From the NCBI GenBank assembly GCA_963921795.1, contig OY997643.1:14502043-14566042 (forward strand): a DNA stretch of 64,000 nt, written 5' to 3'. The notes under the pieces are model-generated. The model did no database searches, was not told the origin of the DNA, and worked only from the letters and a program-made list of their open reading frames with translations. Numbering within the stretch: position 1 is the stretch's first letter; each line of letters opens with the position of its first letter. Both the position numbers and the translations under genes were made by a program. Source of the DNA: Nannobrachium achirus (taxonomy: Eukaryota; Chordata; Actinopteri; Myctophiformes; Myctophidae). This document shows positions 1-12,943 of this stretch, piece after piece.

Positions 1-478
1 GGTCATTTGGACTGAGACTGACCGGCAGTCGGAGGCTGACGGCCGGGCCCCAGGTGTCCCGGGCCGGTAAGCGGCCGCTTATCCAGCTTATCCAGTAGTT
101 CCGCACCTGGCATTTTTGAAGATTGAACTTGGCCACCACCTAGCCGCCCCACAACATCTTGATATGCATTGTGAGCTTGTACTGTATATTGGCTTTTTCC
201 CAAAGTATAAAATATGGCTTAAGTAGCAAATGATATAAAGATTGGGAAATTTGATGCTATAATACTTTTATACCTGAGTAAAAGTCATTTTGAATGCATT
301 GACTTTTACTTGTACAGACAGAGTATTTATACATTGCGGTGCTGACACGTTTACTTATGAGTTCAAAACAGGAAATACTTCTTCCATCGCTGCCCTCACC
401 GCCTCGCCGCTTCTCTCTAATCCCCAAATTAATTTGGCTGAGTAGGGCCGACCTGACGGAAACGTTTGAGTCACTAGC

Positions 479-492
479 GTGTGTGTGTGTGT

Positions 493-570
<78 letters not shown>
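479..570. repeat. (TG)n microsatellite
   Basis: About 45 TG units with one TATG interruption. Open frames here translate to Cys-Val or His-Thr repeats and are not genes. Confidence 0.97.
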
Positions 571-573
<3 letters not shown>

Positions 574-693
574 CGCGGTGACCTTCAGGAGAATAGAGCC
601 CTGCCAGTGAAACTCCCTGAACATAAGTCACTGTTGAAACACACACGCTGGCTGTGGACCAGGCAGCCTGCTCTATGGAGGCTTACTAGCTGC

Positions 694-1267
694 TTTCGGA
701 ACCTCTCCCTACGATATGCCGCTCCGAGATGAGGTTCCTCACTCTTGTCATCCACAATCAGTCCGTTGTGCAAGAAGCCCCGCCGTTCGCGAACACTTCT
801 TACCTTTTGTGAACATTCTATCCAAAAAGTAAAGGTCCTATACCGGTCTCTCATCTGTTTACTTCTCAAGCGTGGAAGAAAATCGAAGCAGCGTGTTGAA
901 ATAAAGAGTTTATATAAAGAGCTCATTTTGTCAGACGATCCCATGTTTTTTAGACATTCGGAAAGTTGCATAGGAAACATTACTACCTCCCCATGTCATG
1001 TGGTATAGACACAACGAATAAGAGTGGGGAAAAGAATGCACCGGCAGACAAAATGAGCGATATAAACTCTTTATTTCAACACGCTGCTTCGATTTTCTTC
1101 CACGCTTGAGAAGTAAACAGATGAGAGACCGGCATAGGACATTTACTTTTTGGATAGGATGTTCAGAAAAGGTAAGAAGTGTTCCTTGATATTTGATATA
1201 GGAGCTTCCCCCAACCGAAAGATTGTGGATGGCGTGCAACTGCATAGCGGAGGGAGAGGTTCCGAAA
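694..1267. repeat. Foldback element with about 230-250-nt inverted arms
   Basis: The left arm (694-945) and right arm (1040-1267) are inverted copies; for example ATCGAAGCAGCGTGTTGAAA on the left is matched by its complement on the right, with a spacer of about 95 bases. The two arms have diverged by several indels. No coding content is supported. Confidence 0.8.
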
Positions 1268-2340
1268 GGAACTATTTACACTCTCCTGCCAGACAACTCC
1301 TCCAATGCTACGGCAAGGGCACCCCAACTTTTCAGGACACGACCCCCAAAATAATCATATTGGAACTGGGGAGCCCCTCCCTACCCTGACAAGCCCTTGG
1401 AATTGAAGGAATTGAGTCATTCAGTTTGACTCGTTCCACAGATAAATATTGTGAACATGTTTGCCTGTTTCTTACGTAATATTTGACAATTTAGCCAATT
1501 TAGTATTAAAAAGTCCTTAAAATGTCACTTTATAAATGTGAAGACTTACACTTATACTGTATGTTGGTTTGTTTACTGTTGAGTGAGGAAACAATGTTGC
1601 ACATTAATAAAATCAGGTACCAAAGTGCTACAGAGCAATGTCTCCCAAACATTGGACCCACAAATTGATCTATTTTTTTTTTTGTTGCTGTAAAAGCTCA
1701 CAACGCTTACTGAAGTATCACCACCATCTCAACCTGAAGATTGTCATTACTGGTAGGTCCTGGTGGGCCCATGTGCACGCGCGCATGCACCCGTGCGCCT
1801 GTTCTTCAGTGGTCTGAATTAAAGGGTTAAAAGGGAATACTGCTCATTTTCAACTCTGAACTATGTCATTAATATACCTTATGGTGCGTTTTAATGGGCA
1901 ACTGCGGGCGACGGTCGGACGTATTTTCCAGAAGTGCGCTATTTGTCAATGGGACTCGGCAACTACTGCCAAAAGCAGGCGATGAGGCGATAGTGGGAAA
2001 CGTAGTCTAAAAACATGAAAATATTGTATCTTTTGGACAGCATCACCCAGAGTCACCGGTGGACAGCCCGCCCCCAGCTGAAATGTTTCAACATGCGGCA
2101 ACGCCTGGAAGTAGAACAGTGGCGTATTGGAGCGGTAGACTAGGCGTGAATACACACCTGCGTGCGTCTGACGCCGTCGTGTGGGTATGTCCATTGACGT
2201 CGGTGTGGGTATGTTCATTGAAAATTATGGGGGCTGCTGTTTTGATGCACGGTCATAATCAACCAATCACTAGGCCAAGTCTGTGATTACCAAGAGGTGA
2301 CAGCTTGCGATGATGATCGGTGACATCATTATTAAAGACA
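1268..2340. other. No gene recognised
   Basis: Unique-looking AT-rich DNA. No domain, splice-bounded exon or RNA gene was recognised. Confidence 0.5.
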
Positions 2341-2351
2341 CAAGCACCTAG

Positions 2352-2355
2352 GGGG

Positions 2356-2387
<32 letters not shown>

Positions 2388-2392
2388 GAGAC

Positions 2393-2450
<58 letters not shown>
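2352..2450. repeat. (GA)n microsatellite with GACA interruptions
   Basis: Purine-rich (GA)n interrupted by CAGA units near 2375-2400. Confidence 0.95.
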
Positions 2451-2451
<1 letters not shown>

Positions 2452-2561
2452 AAAGTCACCAAGTCCTGCTCTCATACAGAAATTGTAAGTGGAAAAATAC
2501 ATGACAATAAACAAATCATATATCAAGGTCACTGAAACATTTAATTTAAAAAACACTAAAA

Positions 2562-2618
2562 ATTGCTGATCTACAAGCTCACAAAGCATCACATCGTGAT
2601 ACGTTGTGAGCTTATAGC
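2562..2618. repeat. AAAATAGC-family palindrome, degraded copy
   Basis: GCTGATCTACAAGCTCACAA with an inverted GTTGTGAGCTTATAGC arm around a CATCACATCGTGATAC loop. Confidence 0.7.
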
Positions 2619-3030
2619 TCGGTGCAATATAGTTCTTAATTGGCCTGCTCCTCCCGTCTGCTTTTACACATTTAACCCTGCTTATCAAGGACAGGAAGCC
2701 ATGACACAACAGGTGCAGGTGACCTGTTGAAAACTGCACCCAGAAAAATGAAATATATAAAATAATCCAGATTCACACACACAGAGGGCTTACAGGAAGT
2801 GTCTACCACCGTGCCCCGGGGCCTAACCACAAACACGCGCGGGGCCACCCACAAAAAATGTTCCTCATAACAATCTGCAATCTCCCCGCGATAAGCCCAG
2901 AGCCAAGATAAATAGTGAGCCTGCTCTCCCTGCCAGCCTGCCGTTTACATTGGGAATGCTGGAGCGTTGCTGCCAGGCGCTCGCTCAACGTTTCTCCATC
3001 TAACCCGTTTAGGCCTCGAATTATTTAATT

Positions 3031-3070
3031 AAAATAGCAGATATACAAGCTCTTGTATATCTGCTATTTT
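3031..3070. repeat. Minimal perfect palindrome of the AAAATAGC family
   Basis: Arms of 19 bases (AAAATAGCAGATATACAAG and its exact complement) flank only CT. This copy lacks the inner ACAACGC section and carries TATA in place of TCTA in both arms. Confidence 0.9.
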
Positions 3071-3345
3071 TGAAAAATCTAGATTTTTTTTTTTGCAAGT
3101 CTTTGAATATATCTTTTTAATTTGTAACTTAAATATTTTGCATCTGGGTGGTTGTTCTCTGTAATAAATATATTTTGAGATGGGGGGGGGGGGGGGGGGG
3201 GTCCATGGCCAAATGCATGTAATTTTGGGGGTCCTTGACATGAAAAAGTTTGAGAACCACTGATTTAAGAAGAAGGATTTATAAGACATTTATTATAGAA
3301 TCTGGAGGAGAAAAAAAAGATTTGCACAAATGTTCACGTTTTTTC

Positions 3346-3418
3346 AAAAATAGCAGATCTACAAGCTCGCAGCGCGGCACTCGGTGCCGCGCTGTGAGCT
3401 TGTATATCTGCTATTTTT
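3346..3418. repeat. AAAATAGC-family palindrome
   Basis: 73-base hairpin. The inner arms CGCAGCGCGGCAC and GTGCCGCGCTG pair with each other but differ from other copies. Confidence 0.9.
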
Positions 3419-3807
3419 TAATAGTTAAAGCATAAAATAATGGTTGAAGTGGTTCAAATCTAGAGTGTCACGGATACAGCTCTAGATGTGTTATACTGAA
3501 CACACTCCTGTCCAACGTTGCACAGGCCCTGAACTGCCTGCCTGTCACGTAGATCAAATCTCCTATCTGCGCTGTTGAATTTGACAGCAGATTTTGATTG
3601 TAGTTTTTTGTCACAGTCTGTTTGGATAAAATTCCACGTCGTTTTAGCTAGTTCACTGAATATCATAACTACGATTTTAGTCGCCTATAAATGTACAGTT
3701 GATGTAGCCGACTAAAATGTATTTTGGCGGCGTTGATGGCATCGTAATGCCCAATATATACTTAGCTACAAAATTCAAGTCCAACGCAAGCTGATCTACA
3801 AATCATG

Positions 3808-3935
3808 GGGACTGCCCATAAGTCTGAAGGTTCATTAGTCCGAAGGTTCATTAGTCCGAATTTAGTTAGGGTTACTGAGGTTAAGGTTAGGGTTAGAGTT
3901 CTTAACAAATTCGGACTAATGAACCTTCTGACCAA
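3808..3935. repeat. Inverted-repeat element with telomere-like core
   Basis: GGTTCATTAGTCCGAA occurs twice on the left and inverted on the right (TTCGGACTAATGAACC, about 3909-3924). Between them are GTTAGGG units (TTAGTTAGGGTTACTG, AAGGTTAGGGTTAGAG). Confidence 0.75.
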
Positions 3936-4079
3936 TGCCATGGCACCCAAATCATCACATCAAGGATGCGACACTTTGTGGGTTTGTCGATCAACTGTAT
4001 TTGTCGCCGGATACTATTATTCAAGGAAGCATACATATGGATGGCTATAAAGCTAGAAACCATCATTTCCAGAGGGAAG

Positions 4080-4330
4080 TGTTGCGTGTTGCACTCAGTG
4101 TCCAAAAATGTGTTTTGCAAAAATGGGCCTGATGGCGGCGCTAGATGGGAAAGATGCATGTTGATGACATGACTGTAGAGATACTGTGTATCACTTTGTG
4201 ATTTATTTTAGGGCAAAATATGTAGGAGCAGTGTCCAAAAATGTGTTTTGCAAGAATCTGCCTGATGGTGGCGCTAGAAGAGGGCAATCTTTTTTCTGGT
4301 TTGACACAAATTTTGACTTGAATTCATTCT
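4080..4330. repeat. GGCGCTA-core interspersed repeat
   Basis: Two rounds of GTGTCCAAAAATGTGTTTTG, then CCTGATGG(C/T)GGCGCTAGA, with GATGACATGA and GATACTGTGTA between. Related copies lie at about 12.1-12.45, 24.34-24.98, 42.05-42.5 and 48.4-48.98 kb. Confidence 0.7.
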
Positions 4331-5014
4331 GAGCAAGCTACTGTAATGCTCAATGGTAAAAATGTCAGCACTTGTGCTGGAGGCTCGGCTTCAAATCCAT
4401 GGTAGAAGAGGAAAGTTACATAGTGCAGCTTTAATTAAAAAACAACTTAAAATGTCAGTACTTCTCCCTCCTCTTGTTGATTCTAGTTTCTGATATGCAG
4501 CCAATGAGCAGAATCATGCAGGCTTGTTCGTTCATTGGCCAGCCCCAAACACTGTCATGTTTTCATTGGTTGGTACTATAGTTTCTTTATTTTCTCTATT
4601 ATGTCCTAATACATATTGCATGGGAAGTTACGCGTGTGCCATATCTCTCTCTGTTTGTGTTACTTATTTTCCTTGGCTGGCATCTCACCAGGTGTGTGTG
4701 GCGTGTCCTTGAACTTTGCCTCAACTCTGTCGTGACATCACAGGCTTACAGGCGTAAAAGGATAAAAGTGGGTGAAATTATTTGGCGTAAAAGCACTTTG
4801 TCGTTTGCACCTTCCAGAAAGCGGTGAAAGAATAGAGCAAGAAAGAAACAGGTATAAAACAGTATAAAACACATCATACTGCGATTCTTTTCAGGAAAAA
4901 CCAACGGATCCGATGTAGTTATTTAGTCACTAATTGTTTTCTTTCTTTTTTACCGAATGAGTTCCAGGATTGTTTAGTCACTAGCCTCTTTGGTTCAATA
5001 TCTATTATCTATAA

Positions 5015-5428
5015 CAGGGGTCTTCAAAAGGGGGTCCGGGACCCCTAAGGGGTCCTTAGAGTTACTACTGGGGGTCCTCCAAATCTTTGTGTGATAGATT
5101 TTATATTAACCACTTGAATCCTATAGTGTCCTTATTCTGAGAACTTTAGCCAAAAATTGCAACGCCTCGCACTGCATGTCGGCAAAGAGGTTTGATGTAG
5201 AGGGGAAAAAGAGCATACTAAGTACGGAGTGAAAGGTCACTTTATTAAGTGTTGCTTGATATAATATCTGAAAACACAAATTGACAATTGACAAATTGAA
5301 TCCAAAATACACTGATGATTGTGCTGTCAAACGATTAAACTATATGGAATCTATGAAAAGGTTGCGGGGGTCCCTTCATCTCTCTCTCAACTAAGGGGTC
5401 CTTGGCCTGAAAACATTGAAGACCCCTG
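5015..5428. mobile_element. hAT-type MITE, CAGGGGTCTTC termini
   Basis: Terminal inverted repeat CAGGGGTCTTC/GAAGACCCCTG with a perfect 8-bp target duplication ATCTATAA at 5007-5014 and 5429-5436. It contains a decayed inner arm of the palindrome family near 5150. Confidence 0.9.
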
Positions 5429-6309
5429 ATCTATAAAACCCACAGACCCCACTTTCAACCTCACTATTTTGGCCATGTCATCATGACGTGAGGTTAGGAG
5501 AGATATTTACGGTTATATAACGTTACTAGTATTCAACTCTGTTGTATTTCAACCCGTTCATACTTAAGGGACTACATGAGTGTAGCTGCCATGTTCTAAT
5601 CTACGCCCCACCCCCCAAGTTCATGATCGTGTGTGCTGCCGTGTTGACGGGAAGACGATGAAACAGATCGTGTTTATCAAACACTAAAGACAGCTCAGAT
5701 ATCTTGCCACTTCACACGGGGGAAACCCCATTGTTGTTGTTTTTTAGAAGGAGAATTCAGGGGAAGCGTGGAGGCTGATGTGGCGTGGAAAGACAACCTG
5801 ACAGAACGGAAGCACGGCCTGTCAAGACGATCCGGTGTCACTCTGTCAACTCCGACACCTCAATCACCCTCCTCGCAGGCACAGGCGTTTGACATGAGAG
5901 TTGATAGCTTTGAAACGATTCCCAACCTGTGGCCCAGGGCCCACTTGATGGGCCTTAACGTTATTGCAAGCAGGCCCCCAAACAATTGGGAAAAACCCTA
6001 AGATTGTGTCGATAACATCAGGGTTTATTTGTACAGGTGAGTCCCGTTGAGTTGCAAGATCTCATTTGCGTCAGAGACCTGCTCAGGACGAGCACTCATC
6101 CTGGGCATAGTGGAGATGTAGTCTCGCGTAGCCAGACAAGAGATTCCACAATCTCTGAATGCTATATAGAGTCTGGAACTACAGCTCCTGAACGGCAGAT
6201 AATGGAAACTGGCATTTCTGTTCATGAAAATATATTTTAAAATGTTTAGCTTGCAACAAGCTTATGCTTAGATGATTTGTATTTATATTAGGATAAATGT
6301 GCGCGATGT
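5429..6309. other. No gene recognised
   Basis: Short open frames only (for example 5768-6001). None has recognisable domains or supporting splice context. Confidence 0.4.
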
Positions 6310-6435
6310 TAAAACGAAACAGAAGTGGGGAGGAGGCTTCACTTCCGCTTCAACCGGGCCCTCAAGGACACTTCGACTCGATGCCATGCTGGGGATCTAA
6401 CCTGTAACCTTACAGACTGGCACTCTACCTCCTGA
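6310..6435 (-). mobile_element. tRNA-derived SINE fragment
   Basis: On the minus strand TGGCTCAGGAGGTAGAGTG is an A-box-like tRNA head, GGTTAGATCCCC a B box, followed by the CATCGAGTCGAAGTGTCCTT body typical of a common fish SINE. Confidence 0.75.
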
Positions 6436-6839
6436 GCCATTTACTTTAACAAATACATTTTCAACGTCAAAGGGATTTGAGCGAGAAGGAGGTTGCCTCC
6501 GGAGGTATGATGCAGCCTGTCAGCTCATCAGTCATCCGACGGTGTATTCTTTTTTCCACAATCAACGTTTGATTAGCTTTAAGGTTTATGAGGAGCCTTG
6601 AGCTAAATGCTTGTGTTAAAGAAGCTCTGGTTCTGGCTAGATCTGACAGAGACTGTTTGACTGAGATGTTCTCACATGGGGATTCCCTGGGCATTATGAC
6701 ACCTAATGAGGGCACCGCAATGACACATTCATGATCAAAAGGCCTGCAATGAGCCAGGTGTAGCAAAAGGTGTAGCAATACTCCACCCATAACGCAATGT
6801 CTAAATATAAATGGAGTAATTAGAGAGCAGTTAAATGGT

Positions 6840-6957
6840 GTGCGTGTGTGTGTGTGTGTGTGTGCGTGTGTGCGTGTGAGTGCGTGCGTGCGTGCGTGTG
6901 TGCGTGCGTGTGTGCGTGTGAGCGTGCATGCGTGCGTGCGCGTGAATGTGTGTGTGA
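6840..6957. repeat. (TG)n/(TGCG)n microsatellite
   Basis: TG units mixed with GTGCGTGC. It gives only spurious frames. Confidence 0.95.
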
Positions 6958-7470
6958 GATACAATCACTGGAGGCAGATTTTGAAGTGGGGGACATTGAG
7001 TTATTACATGCTACAGAACAAAGAAAAAATAACTTACCAATTAACCCTTACAATTTACATGCCAACTGAAGGTATAGTACATGTCTTTTAGGGGTGACGA
7101 TGAGACTCTGTCAAGCCAAAAATCAAGGGAATTTCTTGGGAGTTGGTGGGTTTTGGTGGGGTTGTTCAGAAAGTGTGACGTGTGACAGCATAATTAAATT
7201 ACACTTTGATGCTGTAAAATAGAAGCAGGGACATGAAGCAGCTATACAGTATACTCTCAAACAGAAGTCAGAATATTTGATCAAAGCTTTGGCCATAATA
7301 AGACATGTGACATGTCTTATAAACAGAAATTCAAGACAACATGTGCTCCATAGTAATGGATGAAAGCACAGATATTTCACACTGAACAGCATTCCTTTGT
7401 TTTCAGATACACCAGGCTACACAACATGACATTCAAGGAGCGCCTCCAGTGGTGTCAGTTCAGCAAAAGC

Positions 7471-7526
7471 TAAGGTATGGCAACATGACTGGTATCTTGA
7501 CACTAGTCATGTTGCCATACCTTAGC
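7471..7526. repeat. Short perfect hairpin
   Basis: CTAAGGTATGGCAACATGACT is followed after about 14 bases by its exact complement (AGTCATGTTGCCATACCTTAG). A further AAGGTATGGCA lies at about 7572. Confidence 0.85.
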
Positions 7527-7844
7527 AACAGGCAATATGAAAAGTACATTTTATTATTTCCCCTTGTAGCCAAGGTATGGCAGCTGCCATAGCTTGCCAT
7601 TCCCAATTGACGCCTCTGAGCGCCTCATTCAGGTGTGGCAACTGGCCCTCAACGAGAGGAAATCTCAGCTTGTGTAAGAGCATTGATGGTCTTGAAAATG
7701 TATCTACCGGTACAAAATGATCTACTGTACAAAATAAACAAGTTTATGATAGTGATGAGCAGTGGTGGAAAAAAGTACCCGGATGTTTTACAAGTATCAA
7801 TACTGCAATAGAAATACTCTATTGCAGTATTGCAAAATAGAGAT

Positions 7845-8006
7845 TGCCCTCACACCAAAATACCTGAATCCGCGTTCAGCCAATGCATTTCAATGATAAA
7901 GGAGCGTTTTTTGCAGAAATCCTCTGCTGGAATGAAACCGCTTCATTCTCATTGAAATGCATTGGCGGAACGTGGATTCCACTCTTATAGGTATTTTGGT
8001 GTGAGG
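7845..8006. mobile_element. MITE with TGCCCTCACACCAAAATACC termini
   Basis: Near-palindromic 162-bp element. Internal AATGCATTTCAATG and CATTGAAATGCATT form inverted arms. A second copy at 56835-57012 sits at the same relative place in another element of the same hAT family. Confidence 0.85.
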
Positions 8007-8061
8007 TATATTGGCATCAACATATACTTAAAGTACAAAAAGTAAAAGTACAAAATGTTTG

Positions 8062-8129
8062 AAAATAGCAGATCTACAAGCTCACAACGTGTTGCATCAG
8101 AACACGTTGTGAGCTTGTAGATTGGCTCT
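8062..8129. repeat. AAAATAGC-family palindrome
   Basis: Inner arms CACAACGTGTT and AACACGTTGTG pair perfectly. The outer right arm has a short insertion. Confidence 0.88.
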
Positions 8130-8809
8130 TTATAATAGCCAAGGTATACAACAGGGCTAAAGTGGATTAATGTATGTTTTATGCTATTATAATTTATATC
8201 TGCTGTCGTAGATTAGAGTTTATCATGATTGATTGTGTGTGACGTTATAGAGTAGATCATGACGTTCATTGATTATATTAATATCTAGGTCTTTATGATG
8301 ATACTAATACCTGATAGTTAGGAGTAGAGAGGCCTTCAGTAGGCCTCAGTAACTATTGTTTTGGTAAAGCCTATCTTGCTATGGTACGCCTCGTTCCAGA
8401 GGCCTTGAAGCCACACAGTATAACTCTAGTGTTTGACCATTCCTCTTGGCAGAACTCATTTACCACTGCCCAGAGTGACAATTGTACTTCTGTCCATGAT
8501 ATCATGTTATATAAACTTGACCACACCACCACCTAATATAATTGTATTGTCTCCTCATTTTCTCATGATTATTGATTGATCTGAATTCCACCACACTGCA
8601 AAGTAACTAGCAACTAAAGTTTTCAAATAAATGTATTGTAGAAAAACTGCAATATTTGTCTCTGCAGAGATGTAGTGGAGTAGAAGTAAAAGTACTGAAT
8701 ACTGGACATACTCAAGTACAAGTACAAATACCTCAAAACTGTACTTGAGTACAGTACTTAAGTACAAAAGTACATGTACTTAGTTACTTTACAGCACTGG
8801 TGATGAGTG

Positions 8810-9557
8810 GGCATGGGGACTTCACTACAATATAGAGGGACAGTTTGAAGACATTTAGGCTACAGACAAGGCAGGGATATGCAAATTGAAGGCAAGCTGG
8901 CATATATACCGGTATGTATACCCTAATGGGTGAGGAAATAACTCAAATGTAGTTTTTATGGTTTTGTGTTGGTATGGGGGAGAAGGGCACTGTGGGGCAC
9001 AGGTATGGCTAGAAGTTCAGTGTCATTGTCAGCTTGACCCGGAAGGGCAAATGGTTTGTGCCTGCTATCACTTGTGGCGCGCAAATATGTTTGGAATGTT
9101 TGATTCATCACTGAACCCAAAGATTCGCTTGAATAATGTTTATGCAATGTGGAGCTAATAAAGGATTATATGTTTTTCAAATAACTGCCTGCTTTGTGTG
9201 CTTTGGACAAGTGGTTCTCAAAGAGGTTGGCTCTCAAAGAGGGATTTTCCAATTTGTGACAACAGCACTCTACTTTGAATGTCAATCATTTTAAACCAAA
9301 ACGTATTGCACATTATTGTTACAAAATCTAAGAATTGGTCTTGAACTATATCTTGTCTGTTTAATTTGATCACGAGTATTGATGACTGAAATGTGAATAC
9401 TGTATTGATATATATAAGAAATGTACATTGTAGTACATTTCAACTTTTACATGGTTATGAAACTGAGGAAAGTCCAACATGGGCAGAAATGTCAGCACTC
9501 TTGTCTGTACAGTCCTGTAATGGTCTCAAATATTAATATAATGAATTAATCTGATCA

Positions 9558-9601
<44 letters not shown>

Positions 9602-10235
9602 CACTTTAGAACACACCACTGCACTCTATATTCCACACACTCATCTGAAGGCCCCTGAAACTAACTCTGCGCTCGGTTTGGCAGCTTCAATCTGCTGCAG
9701 CCAGAGACTGGAACGACCCACAATAAAGTTTAAACAGCCTTTCAGGATGTTACTGTGTGAGGGCATTTACTGTAATTTCAGGGCACTCTCTAAGATAAGA
9801 CCTTTAATGATTCCACAAGGGAAATTCAGTCGTCAAAGACTGGCGCTGTACATCCTCAGCGGTGCATGCATAATGCAGGACAAACTGAAATAAAACATCC
9901 ATGAGTCCTATATTGCGCAACCCAATTGGAGTTTGAATACAATATGGACATACCTAACAATTATTACACCAAAAGAAACAAATATACCAAACTAGATACA
10001 TTTTTGACACATTTTGGAGGTGCACGACGTCGGAGGTTCTGGTTGGTGTGTTCGGGCCTCCTGATGACGTAAAGGTATTTCCATTCTAGACCAGATCAGA
10101 AACCCAAAAATTGTTTTGATCCCAGGCTAATATTGAGCTGATCAAAGCTATGATCACCGATTTAGATATAGATACTGTGGGTCTGAAAAAAAATCAAACC
10201 TCGGTTCGAAGTGGAGCGGTGAATCTGAGCAGCTA
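8810..10235. other. No gene recognised; contains (GCAC)n at 9557-9602
   Basis: AT-rich DNA with one 46-base (GCAC)n tract. The small frame at 9678-9893 resembles the C-terminal part of LINE-like sequence only weakly and is not called. Confidence 0.4.
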
Positions 10236-10239
10236 TACA

Positions 10240-10358
<119 letters not shown>

Positions 10359-12095
10359 TGCACAACAGCGCCCCTCCTTTAACTTGTGTGGCCACTCAAG
10401 GTATTGCCAGGCTACAGACATAGCCAGCCAGCCAGCCAGCCACATAGCCACCCACGGACATACCTGTCTATTGGGAGCGCTTTCACCGCTCCAAAAACTG
10501 TATCGAGTTGTATATTATAAGTACCTTTTACCAATTTTAGAGGGTTTAGGCGGTACTGGATATGCAGCTCGGCAAATAAAAGGGGAATTGATCCCAGGGC
10601 ATGACGGAGGATGCGCCTTGTGAACTCGTGGCTATATATGGCCCACTTGTGCGCCAGCAGAGCGCGCCCTATTATTTATATCAGGTTGCACTTGTTGATG
10701 GTGATAGGTAGGACTAGGCATTCTGGTGTGACTATTCTCATGGCAGAGCCTTGAACTGTGTTTGTGCCACGTTTGGTGTGGATCGGAGCACTGGTGTCCC
10801 TTTCAAGTCCGGGCGTTCCGTTTGTGATGCCCACCGTCCACTGTGGAGCCATGATGGCTCACCGTCGACCCCGCCCTCTAGGATATACCGTATGTTGGCA
10901 GCTCAAACATTGCAATCAGTTATGCTGCACTTTAACACCTACAAGCACAAGCAGGAACATAGTTCATAAATCAGGCCTTTCATCTTTTTCAGCACGCAGA
11001 TAGATAGTTATCTGTGTGTTGTGCATCAACGCAACCCTGAGCAGAGGGAATGCCCATACTGTACTTTACACTGTACCGTCAACAGTGCAGCGGGAAACTG
11101 CAACACACAGCTGGTAATCTACTGCAGTGAATCAAATGTTCTCAAGTCAAGGACCCCCACATTAATATATATTTGGCTACGTACGGACCCTTACTCAAAA
11201 GGATTTTGAGTTAGGGACCCCGCATTGAGGATTAGCGTTGACGGTCCCTGGAACCAACTTTGTGAGCCAGTGAAACATCACTTGTGTGGGTGACTTTTCT
11301 ATTTTTTCTCCCCTTCTTCTTTTTCCCCCCAGATGAATTAACGACATAAATCAAAGTTCCTTAAGTGCATGCAATTTGATATTGTGTTTATCCGCAATGA
11401 GAAGCCAGATTTGTTTTGATAATGAGCCCCCTAACTGTGTCTCATGTCATGACAGGACCCTGATGCACTTCACACAACCACTTCACAACGTGTCAGTGGA
11501 ATGATGCAGCGTTGCGCCGAACATCAGTGGCGAAGAAAAATGATTTGCTGTCGATGCCCGTGTGATAATGTCACAACAATGGATAAGTAAGCCTCGCAGA
11601 GCCACGAGGCCCATAGGGCAGGAGCCGTCTCCTGTTTCTATAGCGTGAGACGTGCGATCTACTGTAGCTACAAGTAGGCCTAAACCCCCTGGACATACAT
11701 GTCAATTATGGGACTTACCCCCAATCCAACCCTTGATATTGAGTGCCAAGTGGGGTCACATTTTTTTCGTCTAGACCCTGGATGAGTCTTTGCTATGACG
11801 GTATGACCCAGTCAGGGATCGAACACCGACCTCCCGATAATGGATGCTATAGGGTGATAACAATGGATGGAGGAAAATCCTCAGGCTGGTTTACTGTAGC
11901 CTAGGTTTACTGACCTCAACTGAATTAAGAGAACACATTTTAGCCTTTAATGGCTTAGGCCTTTTGATAATGGTGGAAATAGTTTGATGAGAAGAGACAC
12001 ACTATGATTAATATTTTATGTTTTAAACCAGTGGTTCCCAAACATTTTATTTTCAAGGAAAGGAACCTGTTACAGGGCAGCCCGTGTACTATACC
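10359..12095. other. No gene recognised
   Basis: No exon, RNA gene or transposon ends were identified in this stretch. Confidence 0.4.
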
Positions 12096-12099
12096 CATT

Positions 12100-12460
12100 T
12101 TGCACACACTGTAATACCACAAATCATGAACTCAGCATCTGATTGCAATGACACTTTGCACACAGTCAACCGCAACATCAGCCAGATGGTGGCGCTATAA
12201 CATCCACTTCACGTTTTGGCCTATAACTCTTGAACAATCGGTCATACAATCAAAACATACTTTCCCCTAGATTCCTTTTGCTACAACAAATTATGTCCAA
12301 ACCTGACACAAATCAGTAGATTAGATTTGGCAGGTTCCATTCCAATTGGCTAATGGCTATGATATGACATGCCTTCCAAACTTTGCCCGGCCTGGGTAGG
12401 CAACCTGGCCTGGCGAGGATCTACGCTCCGAGGAGTACACTTTTCTAGTATATTTCACTT
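12100..12460. repeat. GGCGCTA-core interspersed repeat
   Basis: AGATGGTGGCGCTATAACAT with GCACACAGTC-type flanks and a right side CTCCGAGGAGTACAC. It resembles 24.34-24.98 kb, where the CTCCGAGGAGCACAG end recurs. Confidence 0.6.
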
Positions 12461-12943
12461 GATGAATTTATTAATGTATTTAAATTGTTTGTGAATGTTT
12501 ATTTTAAGTGAAAGTGCTTAAAATTCTAGTGTGCAAGCAGCACAGTGAAGTGTTCCGCTGGTCTGTCGGAGCTGTAGTAGGCTCCATCTCCGGCCTGGAA
12601 AACAGAGGAGCCGCTCTGTTTGGGAAACACACGTTTGGAGCCACAAATAGACAAGATACCGTGTCTCCCCTCCCATCCCATTCTATCTATATTAGGGACA
12701 TTAGTAACGCTATAGTAACAGGTGGTGGATTTTCCAGAGACAGTGGCCTGGGAACAACACATTTCTGGGAAAATAACAAACCCGCCTCCCACCAGGCGGC
12801 CTACAGCTTCCCGTCTGCTCCTGAAACGTCCATGTGGAGGAGATAACGTGGCTCCCATGGGCGTTTGCCTCCTGGGGCGTCATTTGGGGTCCCAGAGGAT
12901 GGCTACTGCCACCCCCTCGTGTTCACACTTATAACCTATAATT

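Larger units (their letters stand above)
7760..8799. mobile_element. hAT-type element, CAGTGGTGGAAA terminus, with nested MITE and palindrome
   Basis: Starts CAGTGGTGGAAA and ends CAGCACTG, with perfect 8-bp target duplications GTGATGAG (7752-7759 and 8800-8807). AGTACTTAAGTA-type subterminal repeats lie near both ends. It carries a nested MITE (7845-8006) and a palindrome copy (8062-8129). No transposase frame. Confidence 0.88.

Noticed and set aside
257..732. Several long frames of Cys-Val or His-Thr repeats here and at 6840, 10150, 20870, 27007, 35784, 50004, 54004 and 57739
   Set aside because: They are translations of (TG)n/(CA)n tracts, open in several frames on both strands, with no domain or splice support.
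12508..12858. Overlapping frames of about 110 codons on both strands
   Set aside because: No recognisable domain, no splice support; overlap on both strands suggests chance.
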